Assembly (NCBI GenBank): GCA_008729055.1
Contig: SDUX01000008.1
Location: 1-64,000 of the forward strand
DNA: 64,000 nucleotides
From: Pyropia haitanensis
Taxonomy: Eukaryota > Rhodophyta > Bangiophyceae > Bangiales > Bangiaceae
Direction: 5' to 3'
In this document: piece by piece, positions 14,101 through 24,609 of the stretch
Layout: every line of letters begins with the position of its first letter
Position numbering within the stretch: the first letter of the stretch is position 1
Notes under the pieces: model-generated
The model's database searches: none
Told to the model about the DNA's origin: nothing
The model's input: only the letters and a program-made list of their open reading frames with translations
Translations under genes and position numbers: made by a program

Positions 14101-17100
14101 CGGATGTATGGCTGGAATAAAGGATGCGAGCGAATTCGGCCGCCGGAGCGCGTGCTGCATTGCTGTAGACGCAAAAGTGGGCAAAAGTGGGCAACAGTGG
14201 GCAATTGTGGGTGAGAAGCGGCCTACCACCGCATGCACGACCGTGCGGGTCAAACCTAGGACATGGAGCGAGCGGATGTATGGCTGGAATAAAGGATGCG
14301 AGCAAATTCGGCCGCCGGAGCGCGTGCAGCATTGCTGTAGACGCAAAAGTGGGCAAAAGTGGGCAAAAGTGGGCAAAAGTGGGTAGGAAGTGGGTAAGAA
14401 GTGGGCAAAAAGTGGGCAAAAAGGGGGCCAAATTAGGACACAAATGGGCAATTGGGGGCAAGAAGTTTCCATAACTGCAAAGAAAATTCCCGTGAAAGTC
14501 GCCAGAAAGTCGTCCAACAGTGGCCACAAAGTGCGCCCCGCCACCCAAACCGTCCACTGCGCGTTCCGCCCGTCACACTGGCGTGGACGGTGTGAGGGCG
14601 GAACTTTTGTCGCCGACCGTCACACCTGGCTGTGGGGACCCCCACGTGGCGAAAACCATTCCACAAAATTGACACATGGAAACCGGCGCTCCACAAAACA
14701 CTCGTTGCATCCAACGGACGCGCCAACAAACGGGTCGGCCAACCACCCCATGCACGACGGTGCGGGTGGAACCTCGGACGTCGAGCGGGCGGATGTATGG
14801 CTGGAATAAAGGATGCGAGCGAATTCGGCCGCCGGAGCGCGTGCTGCATTGCTGTACACGCAAAAGTGGGCAAAAGTTGGCAATCAGTGGGCAATTGTGG
14901 GTGAGAAGCGGCCTACCACCGCATGCACGACCGTGCGGGTCAAACCTAGGACATGGAGCGAGCGGATGTATGGCTGGAATAAAGGATGCGAGCAAATTCG
15001 GCCGCCGGAGCGCGTGCAGCATTGCTGTAGACGCAAAAGTGGGCAAAAGTGGGCAAAAGTGGGCAAAAGTGGGTAGGAAGTGGGTAAGAAGTGGGCAAAA
15101 AGTGGGCAAAAAGGGGGCCAAATTAGGACACAAATGGGCAATTGGGGGCAAGAAGTTTCCATAACTGCAAAGAAAATTCCCGTGAAAGTCGCCAGAAAGT
15201 CGTCCAACAGTGGCCACAAAGTGCGCCCCGCCACCCAAACCGTCCACTGCGCGTTCCGCCCGTCACACTGGCGTGGACGGTGTGAGGGCGGAACTTTTGT
15301 CGCCGACCGTCACACCTGGCTGTGGGGACCCCCACGTGGCGAAAACCATTCCACAAAATTGACACATGGAAACCGGCGCTCCACAAAACACTCGTTGCAT
15401 CCAACGGACGCGCCAACAAACGGGTCGGCCAACCACCCCATGCACGACGGTGCGGGTGGAACCTCGGACGTCGAGCGGGCGGATGTATGGCTGGAATAAA
15501 GGATGCGAGCGAATTCGGCCGCCGGAGCGCGTGCTGCATTGCTGTAGACGCAAAAGTGGGCAAAAGTGGGCAACAGTGGGCAATTGTGGGTGAGAAGCGG
15601 CCTACCACCGCATGCACGACCGTGCGGGTCAAACCTAGGACATGGAGCGAGCGGATGTATGGCTGGAATAAAGGATGCGAGCAAATTCGGCCGCCGGAGC
15701 GCGTGCAGCATTGCTGTAGACGCAAAAGTGGGCAAAAGTGGGCAAAAGTGGGCAAAAGTGGGTAGGAAGTGGGTAAGAAGTGGGCAAAAAGTGGGCAAAA
15801 AGGGGGCCAAATTAGGACACAAATGGGCAATTGGGGGCAAGAAGTTTCCATAACTGCAAAGAAAATTCCCGTGAAAGTCGCCAGAAAGTCGTCCAACAGT
15901 GGCCACAAAGTGCGCCCCGCCACCCAAACCGTCCACTGCGCGTTCCGCCCGTCACACTGGCGTGGACGGTGTGAGGGCGGAACTTTTGTCGCCGACCGTC
16001 ACACCTGGCTGTGGGGACCCCCACGTGGCGAAAACCATTCCACAAAATTGACACATGGAAACCGGCGCTCCACAAAACACTCGTTGCATCCAACGGACGC
16101 GCCAACAAACGGGTCGGCCAACCACCCCATGCACGACGGTGCGGGTGGAACCTCGGACGTCGAGCGGGCGGATGTATGGCTGGAATAAAGGATGCGAGCG
16201 AATTCGGCCGCCGGATCGTGTGCAGCATCGCTGTAGACGCAAAAGTGGGCAAAAGTGGGCAAAAGTGGGCAAAAGTGGGTAGGAAGTGGGTAAGAAGTGG
16301 GCAAAAAGTGGGCAAAAAGGGGGCCAAATTAGGACACAAATGGGCAATTGGGGGCAAGAAGTTTCCATAACTGCAAAGAAAATTCCCGTGAAAGTCGCCA
16401 GAAAGTCGTCCAACAGTGGCCACAAAGTGCGCCCCGCCACCCAAACCGTCCACTGCGCGTTCCGCCCGTCACACTGGCGTGGACGGTGTGAGGGCGGAAC
16501 TTTTGTCGCCGACCGTCACACCTGGCTGTGGGGACCCCCACGTGGCGAAAACCATTCCACAAAATTGACACATGGAAACCGGCGCTCCACAAAACACTCG
16601 TTGCATCCAACGGACGCGCCAACAAACGGGTCGGCCAACCACCCCATGCACGACGGTGCGGGTGGAACCTCGGACGTCGAGCGGGCGGATGTATGGCTGG
16701 AATAAAGGATGCGAGCGAATTCGGCCGCCGGAGCGCGTGCTGCATTGCTGTACACGCAAAAGTGGGCAAAAGTGGGCAACAGTGGGCAATTGTGGGTGAG
16801 AAGCGGCCTACCACCGCATGCACGACCGTGCGGGTCAAACCTAGGACATGGAGCGAGCGGATGTATGGCTGGAATAAAGGATGCGAGCAAATTCGGCCGC
16901 CGGAGCGCGTGCAGCATTGCTGTAGACGCAAAAGTGGGCAAAAGTGGGCAAAAGTGGGCAAAAGTGGGTAGGAAGTGGGTAAGAAGTGGGCAAAAAGTGG
17001 GCAAAAAGGGGGCCAAATTAGGACACAAATGGGCAATTGGGGGCAAGAAGTTTCCATAACTGCAAAGAAAATTCCCGTGAAAGTCGCCAGAAAGTCGTCC

Positions 17101-17142
17101 AACAGTGGCCACAAAGTGCGCCCCGCCACCCAAACCGTCCAC

Positions 17143-17659
17143 TGCGCGTTCCGCTCGTCACACTGGCGTGGACGGTGTGAGGGCGGAACTTTTGTCGCCG
17201 ACCGTCGCACCTGGCTGTGGGGACCCCCACGTGGCGAAAACCATTCCACAAAACTGACACATGGAAACCGGCGCTCCACAAAACACTCGTTGCATCCAAC
17301 GGACGCGCCAACAAACGGGTCGGCCAACCACCCCATGCACGACGGTGCGGGTGGAACCTCGGACGTCGAGCGGGCGGATGTATGGCTGGAATAAAGGATG
17401 CGAGCAAATTCGGCCGCCGGAGCGCGTGCAGCATTGCTGTAGACGCAAAAGTGGGCAAAAGTGGGCAAAAGTGGGCAAAAGTGGGTAGGAAGTGGGTAAG
17501 AAGTGGGCAAACAGGGGGCAAAAAGGGGGCCAAATTAGGACACAAACGGGCAATTGGGGGCCAGAAGTTTCCAAAACTGCAAAGAAAATTGAGACGAAAG
17601 TCGCCTGAAAGTGGTCTAACAGTGGCCACAAAGTGCGCCCCGCCACCCAAACCGTCCAC
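17143..17659. repeat. Diverged 517-bp satellite unit
   Basis: A short unit with many private substitutions, for example aaactgacac, acaggggg, acacaaacggg and gagacgaaagtcgcctgaaag. It sits among otherwise near-identical units, which suggests an older unit that escaped homogenisation or was brought in by exchange. Confidence 0.8.
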
Positions 17660-19037
17660 TGCGCGTTCCGCCCGTCACACTGGCGTGGACGGTGTGAGGG
17701 CGGAACTTTTGTCGCCGACCGTCACACCTGGCTGTGGGGACCCCCACGTGGCGAAAACCATTCCACAAAATTGACACATGGAAACCGGCGCTCCACAAAA
17801 CACTCGTTGCATCCAACGGACGCGCCAACAAACGGGTCGGCCAACCACCCCATGCACGACGGTGCGGGTGGAACCTCGGACGTCGAGCGGGCGGATGTAT
17901 GGCTGGAATAAAGGATGCGAGCGAATTCGGCCGCCGGAGCGCGTGCTGCATTGCTGTACACGCAAAAGTGGGCAAAAGTGGGCAACAGTGGGCAATTGTG
18001 GGTGAGAAGCGGCCTACCACCGCATGCACGACCGTGCGGGTCAAACCTAGGACATGGAGCGAGCGGATGTATGGCTGGAATAAAGGATGCGAGCAAATTC
18101 GGCCGCCGGAGCGCGTGCAGCATTGCTGTAGACGCAAAAGTGGGCAAAAGTGGGCAAAAGTGGGCAAAAGTGGGTAGGAAGTGGGTAAGAAGTGGGCAAA
18201 AAGTGGGCAAAAAGGGGGCCAAATTAGGACACAAATGGGCAATTGGGGGCAAGAACTTTCCATAACTGCAAAGAAAATTCCCGTGAAAGTCGCCAGAAAG
18301 TCGTCCAACAGTGGCCACAAAGTGCGCCCCGCCACCCAAACCGTCCACTGCGCGTTCCGCCCGTCACACTGGCGTGGACGGTGTGAGGGCGGAACTTTTG
18401 TCGCCGACCGTCACACCTGGCTGTGGGGACCCCCACGTGGCGAAAACCATTCCACAAAATTGACACATGGAAACCGGCGCTCCACAAAACACTCGTTGCA
18501 TCCAACGGACGCGCCAACAAACGGGTCGGCCAACCACCCCATGCACGACGGTGCGGGTGGAACCTCGGACGTCGAGCGGGCGGATGTATGGCTGGAATAA
18601 AGGATGCGAGCGAATTCGGCCGCCGGAGCGCGTGCTGCATTGCTGTACACGCAAAAGTGGGCAAAAGTGGGCAACAGTGGGCAATTGTGGGTGAGAAGCG
18701 GCCTACCACCGCATGCACGACCGTGCGGGTCAAACCTAGGACATGGAGCGAGCGGATGTATGGCTGGAATAAAGGATGCGAGCGAATTCGGCCGCCGGAG
18801 CGCGTGCAGCATTGCTGTAGACGCAAAAGTGGGCAAAAGTGGGCAAAAGTGGGCAAAAGTGGGTAGGAAGTGGGTAAGAAGTGGGCAAAAAGTGGGCAAA
18901 AAGGGGGCCAAATTAGGACACAAATGGGCAATTGGGGGCAAGAAGTTTCCATAACTGCAAAGAAAATTCCCGTGAAAGTCGCCAGAAAGTCGTCCAACAG
19001 TGGCCACAAAGTGCGCCCCGCCACCCAAACTGTCCCC

Positions 19038-19322
19038 TGCGCGTTCCGCCCGTCACCCTGGCGTGGACGGTGTGAGGGCGGAACTTTTGTCGCCGACCGT
19101 CACACCTGGCTGTGGGGACCCCCACGTGGCGAAAACCATTCCACAAAATTGACACGTGGAAACCGGCGCTCCACAAAACACTCGTTGCATCCAACGGACG
19201 CGCCAACAAACGGGTCGGCCAACCACCCCATGCACGACGGTGCGGGTGGAACCTCGGACGTCGAGCGGGCGGATGTATGGCTGGAATAAGGGATGCGAGC
19301 GAATTCGGCCGCCGGAGCGCGT
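19038..19322. repeat. Truncated, diverged edge unit of the satellite
   Basis: The last partial unit has several changes not seen elsewhere (gtcccctgcgcg, caccctggcg, ggaataaggg). It stops after gccggagcgcgtgg, where unrelated sequence begins. Confidence 0.85.
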
Positions 19323-19842
19323 GGAGACAGGGGGCTACTTTCCGAGTCACTGTCGCAATCCGGTTCGATTGGGGATAATCTGAATTCAAGCGAAACGCCA
19401 CGTGTCAAGCATCTGACCAATCACGGCACGCCGCCCGTTGGCCCATGGGCCAATGGAGGGGCCAACCGAGCCTCCGCTGGCCCTTGTGTTGGCCCGTGGG
19501 GCAACCGCGGCGCACCGAATCGGCCATAAGTACATTTGCGATTCAAGTCACATCTGGGGTCGTTGGCCCGCGTTGACATTGGTCGTGAGGCATTCGCAAC
19601 CCGTTTCGATGCATCCGAGACACGTGGACGCCATATTTTGTGACGTGGAGCAAATTTTGGCGTTGGCTGGCATTGTTCGGGTTGCCCTGATGGATCATTT
19701 TCTGCATTTTTCAGCTTATGTTTTGAAAGAACGGCTTCTGGTCCCTCGCCTCCTCCTCGCCTCATACGTGCAGAAGCGTCACAACCTGGGCCATCCAGCG
19801 ACAATGACCCCGTGACGGGCAGTCAACCGAAGTGCCTCTTTA
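19323..19842. other. Array-MITE spacer, no gene seen
   Basis: About 520 bases of moderately GC-rich, probably non-coding sequence follow the satellite edge. They include a clustered set of ggccc/gttggccc words near 19435-19500. A lone TIR-like stretch, cattgttcgggttgccc, ends at 19687 without a visible partner. I see no protein with recognisable features. Confidence 0.5.
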
Positions 19843-20407
19843 GAGCACATCCAGCAACGTCGGGACCAACGATCAAATGATTCATTTCAGCGAACACGTG
19901 CGCGCTTCTGGTTGGATGCCCATTTCTGTTGGGGCGTGCCCCAACCGGTCTTGCAGGACTTGTATAGAACGGGGCGCAGACTAGCCGAAAAGGCGGAAGG
20001 ATGGGTCCACGCCGGTGGGAGAACAAAGACCCAACCCCATTCCTCGAATGTAGCTTCAAATCGGGATCAGAGAAGCAGCTGGGATGCGAGCTCGCGATCG
20101 TCCACAGCCACGCTTCAGTCACCCCATTGGTCCGATTTCGTTTCACAGGTAGCCAACAGGATGGGGATGGTCCCGCTCGCTCCCCATTCTCACACAAAAT
20201 GGGGCGCAGGAGAGACCAACCCCATCCTGCGATCCGAATATGCAGAGTACTTACTAAAAATATATGAATCAGATTCGTCATATATGGCCTGCCGTTGGGG
20301 CGTCATGCGGCCGTTTGTATTGACTGCTGAGCGTTCGAACCCCATCCAGCAAATATGAGAGCCACGTGTACGTGTTCGCGACCATGCTGGCATTGTTGGA
20401 TGTGCTT
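19843..20407. mobile_element. 565-bp PIF/Harbinger-type MITE, copy 1
   Basis: The element begins gagcacatccagcaacg and ends with the inverse of aagcacatccaacaatg, flanked by TTA on both sides (19840-19842 and 20408-20410). A copy of the same length and high identity lies at 46976-47540 with a different flanking triplet. The terminal bases match the GAGCACA start of the autonomous element at 47899. The subterminal words gcccatttct, ccccaaccg, aggacttgt and tagaacgg are also shared with that element. It has no coding capacity, and open frames inside it are incidental. Confidence 0.85.
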
Positions 20408-21083
20408 TTACAGCGCGCCATACAACATGGTGCTCGGCGACATCCCCACGATCGCAAGCCGAATGCGTGAGCCGCAACGACGTTGTAAAAGACGTGTTGT
20501 ACACGTCGTGTGTCAAAAAATCTCCCGCTCGGTGTGTCGCCTGCTAGCAAGAAAAGTGACTGATATGGAGCGACCACGGTCACTGCGTGGGCGCCCGCTC
20601 TCACTTCCGGGCCTCTCATTGGTTACAGTATGATGATGAATGTCAGGGAATGGCCGGGAGATATCCACAACAAGAACGTAAAAGCGGTGAGAGTGGGCGA
20701 GAATGTGGAAACCACACTCGTTCCGCATCGGGCTGCGATTTCCGCAATTCTTTGCGATGCCACGGCTTTGCGACACCCGGTTTCAGCAAGCGGACGGCGT
20801 TGCTGGCAGCCAACAAGCAGCCGGATCTTGAGCCGGTTTAGCGGGCGGTGCGCTGGGAACAGATCACTTCCCAGCCATCAAGAAAACTGCATGTTTGTTC
20901 CCGTCGCGCGGGTGTGCGGACCAGAGGTGGGGTCAGAGAAAATCGCCATACTGAGGCCCGTTCGCAGAAGCGCTTCGCAGAACCCGAACAGTGCATCCCC
21001 GGGGCCCGTAGCTGCGAAAGCACAAGGCGTGCGCAGCGGCGCACGAGAAGTAGTTATGACGCCGAAGATAGAAGTATATACTC
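20408..21083. other. Lower-GC spacer, no confident gene
   Basis: Sequence of more balanced composition between the MITE and the transposase fragment. An open frame from an ATG near 20630 runs to 21490 but shows no recognisable domain and has mixed composition. It may be the decayed remainder of the transposon whose fragment follows. Confidence 0.35.
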
Positions 21084-21560
21084 ATGTTGGAATACTTAGC
21101 GTCGAAATCAGGTGTCACTTACCGGTCTACGACGAAGGCTGCTCGTCTTCTTCGCGGCAGACCAGCCGCCATGTACCCCCCGGTCTGGCAGACTGCCGCT
21201 TCGGCGCATGTCATCTCTGCAGCTGCCACCACGTACGGAAGACGTGGGGTGCTTGCTTTTCCTTCCCCTCAAGTATATATCCCTGTTACTGTCGAGGATG
21301 TGCAGGCCCGGGACGGTGTCAACTTCGCCCGCGCGATGCGGATGCCGGCAGACGCCGTCCAGAACTTGCTTGCTATTTTGCGCCCTCGCCTCCCGCGCCG
21401 GGGACTATCACCGCTGTGTCGCACTGCGATCACGCTCAGGTACCTGGGCGGTGCGAAGGAACGGATGTGGCTCTTAGCAGGAGGCGCTGAGTGCTCGTTG
21501 GACTGGAAAGAGCTGACCGCGACGTCGCGCGATGCGAAGAAAAAAAAAAATGACGACTGA
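21084..21560 (+). pseudogene. Fragment resembling the N-terminal part of a Harbinger-type transposase
   Basis: The frame encodes about 158 residues. The segment around 21320-21470 reads NFARAMRMPADAVQNLLAIL, then a short linker and a SPLCRTAITLRYLGG-like stretch. This pattern (aromatic, basic, F/V..LL..L+P.L, then a hydrophobic helix of the ALRYLA type) is typical of the helical region before the catalytic core in PIF/Harbinger DDE proteins. No DDE residues follow and the frame ends in a lysine run made by a poly-A tract, so the catalytic part is missing. The call rests on pattern recognition only; an unrelated short protein is possible. Confidence 0.35.
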
Positions 21561-21641
21561 TTGAGAACTAATTGAGTGACGCTGCAAGAATTTCAACAGT
21601 ACAAGTATTGCTCGCTCGCTCCAACTCTCATGCGACGCGGC

Positions 21642-21698
21642 GCGGCGCAGCCCGTCAACGTACGCGGAATCGCCGCGTATGTTGACGTGCTGCGCCGC
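21642..21698. repeat. Inverted repeat (hairpin)
   Basis: Two arms, gcggcgcagcccgtcaacgt at 21642 and its near-inverse ending at 21698, are separated by a short loop (gaatcgc). Only a few mismatches interrupt the ~25-bp stem. It lies between the transposase fragment and the GC-rich candidate coding region; its role is unknown. Confidence 0.6.
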
Positions 21699-21719
21699 AC
21701 CGCGGGGCCCCGCCGCCAG

Positions 21720-22148
21720 CCGCCAGCCAATAGGAACGTCGACTTGCGGGGTGCGCCTCCTGCGAACGCGGTCTGCGAACGGGCCTGAGCGCATTGGAGA
21801 GGGGTGCAGACGCGCAACCGCCGCCACGATCGATAGCCCACGCGCCGTCGACGTGCCACCCGCCGTTCCTCCCACCGTCGTTACCGTCCCCCACCCCGTC
21901 GTCACCGTCCCTCCCCCGTCGTCACCGTCCCCCCCCGATCGCCGCCTTCCGCCCCCCCGCCGTCGCCGTTCACACCCGCCGACGTCGCCGCCTCCCCCAC
22001 CGTCATGGCCGACCCCACTTCGTCATGCCCCCCCCCCCCCCGTCGTGCTCGCCTCCCTGCCCGTCTTGGTCGCCCTCCCTCCGTCGTGGCCGCTCCAGAC
22101 CCCTGTGATGGCCTCCTCCCCCCCCTGTGATGGCCACCCCTCTCCATA
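21720..22148. other. C-rich low-complexity spacer
   Basis: A strongly C-rich, proline-codon-like stretch (ccgtcgtcaccgtcc repeats, C runs around 22028-22040) lies upstream of the ATG at 22149. It could be 5' untranslated sequence or an intron. No gene is called. Confidence 0.4.
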
Positions 22149-22217
22149 ATGGCCAGTTTTCCCCCCCTCCGTCATCGAGGCGGGTCTGCCGTCCGTGTGG
22201 GCGTGGCGGCGGCAGGC

Positions 22218-22271
<54 letters not shown>

Positions 22272-24210
22272 GGCGGCGGCAGGTTGTCGCCGTCCCGCAC
22301 GGTGGCGGCAGAGAGGAATGCCGCGGCCCCCATCCCCCCCGCCACGGGGGGCATTCGCGGCGGCGCGCTGCCGGCGGCGCTCGTGGAGGCGGTTGGGGAC
22401 CTCCTCCTCGCCGGCATCGTGGCGGTGGCCCCCGCCATTGCCGGGTGTGGCGGCGGCGGCGGCGACGGCGACAATGGCGACGATGACAACGCCGACCCGG
22501 GGCGGTCCGCGGCGGTGGCGTTTGCGGTGGCGGCGGCGTCGGTGTCGCGTGCGCCGGGCCTGGCGCCCGCGGTTGCCCCCGCCATGGTCGCGGTGTCCCC
22601 CGTCATGGGTGCGGGGCCCGACGCCGCCGACGCGGCCGCCCGCGTCTCGGCCGTGGCCCCCGTCCTCCTCGAGTGCCTGGCGGGGGCGGCGGCGGTGGCG
22701 GCCGCCTCGGCCCGCAACGGCGGCGGCCCGGACCGTGGCCGGGAGCCGGCGGCGGTGGCGGCGGTGGCGGCGGTGGCGGCGGCGGCGCCGTCCGCCGCGT
22801 CTCCTTTGCACGCGAGGCGGCGGCCGGCGCGCTGGCTGCGCTCGCCGGATATCTCACCCCCCCCGGGGCCCCTACGGCCCGCCGCTGGGCGCGCGCGCGG
22901 GCGGCCGTCCCCGCCACGGCTAGGGCGTTCGTGTACGGCGCGTTCCGGCTGCTGCGGACGGAACCTGTGGAGCGGTGGGTGCGGGCGCTGTCCGTGTTCG
23001 AGGCGAACCGGTCCGAGCTGCCGCCGCTGGTGGCCCACCACCCGCCGGGGCGGGCGTGGGGGGGCGCCCTCACCGCCTGGGGGGGGCGGCGATGGTGCCG
23101 GGCTCCCCGGATCTCCGCGCGCGGGGCTCCCCGGGCGGCGGCGCCGCCTCCCCGCTGGGGCTGCGGTCACTCATGACCGCTACGGACGGGGGCGGCGGCG
23201 CGGGTGGCGGGGCGAGTGCCCCCGCCGCGGGCGCCGCCGCCACTGCCGCCACCGCCGCCGCGCCCGAGGCGGCCGCGACCTTCGCGCCGCTCACCCCCAA
23301 GGTGGTGCCGTCCAGCCCCGGCATGCCGTCCACCCCCGGGACGGGGTCCCCCATGGTCGCCGCCACGGGCCGAATGGGCACCCCCAGCGGGGGTTGCGGG
23401 CGCCGCCGGCACCACCTCCACCACCACCACCGCCGACGCGGCCGCGTCGGTGGTGGCGGCGGGGGGCCTCCTGGCGCGGCCGCGTTTGGGGGGGGGAGAG
23501 CTGCCTCTGGGGGAGGACACGGTGCGGGCGCTGCTGCGGGGGGTGCGGTCGGCGCTGGCGGCACTCGCGGCGAAGGCGGCGGCGGCGCCCGTGGACGCGC
23601 CGGGGGGGTGGGTAAGGGGAGGGGGCGGGGTGCTGCCAGCCGTGGACGTGTGGGGGGGGGGGGGGTGGAGCGGGCGGCCCTCCTAGAGGGGGGGGGGGGG
23701 AGGGGTGCCGCGTCTCCGGTTCGGGCGCGTGCCCGTGGAGGTAGCGGCGGCGACGGCGACGGCAGCGGCGGTGGCGGCGGCGACGGCGGGGGCGCCAAGC
23801 TCGGCCTCCTCATTGCGCTGCAGTACTACGGGTGTGGGGAGGCGGCGCGGATTGCGCCTGGCGGCGGTGGGGGCGGTGCCGCCGCCGGGACAACCGCCGC
23901 CGCCGCCGCCGCCGCCGCTGCCGCTGCCGCCGTCGCCGCCGCCGCGGCGGCGTCGGCCGCCGGCCTCGGGGTGGCCGCCGAGGCCGGCCGCCTCCCCGCC
24001 GTCGCCCCGGTTGTGGACGAGGCGGCAGCGTTGGCGCTGCTGGGCGCCCTCCGCCTGCGGCGGTCCTTGTCGGGGGCGGCCGCGGACGAGGCGCGGGTGC
24101 GGCTGGCGACGGCGGTGGGGCGGGGGCGGCGGCTGGGCCGGCTGGGGGGGGGGAGGGGGGGGTGGAGAAGTGGGGGGGGGGGGCGCGGCCGCCACCGCGG
24201 GAGGACGAGC
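22149..24210 (+). CDS. Candidate GC-rich gene of unknown function, frame not resolved
   Basis: Plus-strand translations contain several stretches that look like real protein although no single frame spans them. One lies at about 22800-23060 (VRRVSFAREAAAGALAALAG, later ending EANRSELPPLV), one at about 23500-23610 (EDTVRALLRGVRSALAALAA) and one at about 23795-24140 (KLGLLIALQYYGCGEAARIA, then VVDEAAALALLGALRLRR). They are joined by poly-Ala and poly-Gly runs from GCC/GGC repeats, with (ggc)n at 22218-22280. The pieces suggest a helical protein split by introns or by length errors in the G and C runs. I recognise no family. It converges on the HAT1-like gene at 24240. Confidence 0.3.
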
Positions 24211-24239
24211 GCGGGGGGGGGGGGGGGGCGGGGGGGGGG

Positions 24240-24578
24240 CCATTTCGTACACGGCAAAGAGGTAGATGGTGGCGTACGCGACGAGCTCCACCCCGTGCCC
24301 ACCCTCGCCGCCGCCGCCGCCGCCGCTGCCGCCGCCGCCGGAACTAACGCTGCCACCGCCGCCGGCCGCCCCCCTCCCCTCTGCCCTGGGGGAAACCACC
24401 ACGTAAAAAACACCTCCCACCGCGGGTCCGCGTCATCAATGTAGCTGGCGCCGTCAATGTGGAGCATCGCGTGCGCCTGCACCCGCTTGTGGTACGCCAC
24501 CGCCTCGGGGTGGTCGGCGAGGCGACACTGTACACCCGGTACACCCCGCCCCGGTCGCCGCCGCCGCCGCCCCCGCCC

Positions 24579-24609
<31 letters not shown>

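Larger units (their letters stand above)
1..19322. repeat. Tandem satellite array, ~689-bp unit, 28 full units
   Basis: Near-identical units repeat head to tail from the first base to about 19322. Using one fixed landmark (the ccgccacccaaacc segment), unit boundaries fall near 215, 903, 1591, 2280, 2968, 3655, 4344 and so on to 19037. Most units are 688-690 bp, three are 517 bp and one is 738 bp. Each unit holds a G-rich block built on the 10-mer gtgggcaaaa and an internal ~172-bp duplication. Long open frames exist on both strands, but 689 and 517 are not multiples of 3, so no frame runs through the array, and I do not call genes here. The array continues past the left edge. The near-identity of units points to recent homogenisation. 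A centromeric or subtelomeric location is possible but not shown by the sequence. Confidence 0.98.

Noticed and set aside
1..19322. Many 100-270-residue open frames on both strands of the satellite, including one of 512 residues on the minus strand at 6976-8514
   Set aside because: They recur with the repeat, overlap on both strands, have no recognisable motifs, and the unit lengths (689, 517) are not multiples of 3, so frames break at each unit. The 512-residue frame exists only because one unit has an altered length.
1..19322. CRISPR-like or telomeric interpretation of the regular decamer repeats
   Set aside because: Spacers between repeats are not unique, the genome is eukaryotic, and the decamer block is one part of a 689-bp unit rather than a chromosome-end repeat.
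19671..19687. TIR-like stretch ending gttgccc at 19687 as a third MITE
   Set aside because: No matching inverted partner or flanking duplication was found in the preceding sequence, so it may be chance or a solo remnant.
22172..23170. 332-residue minus-strand proline- and alanine-rich frame
   Set aside because: It mirrors the (GGC)n plus-strand repeats. No motif is seen and the coding-like fragments are on the plus strand. I also searched it for the missing HAT1 catalytic segment without success.
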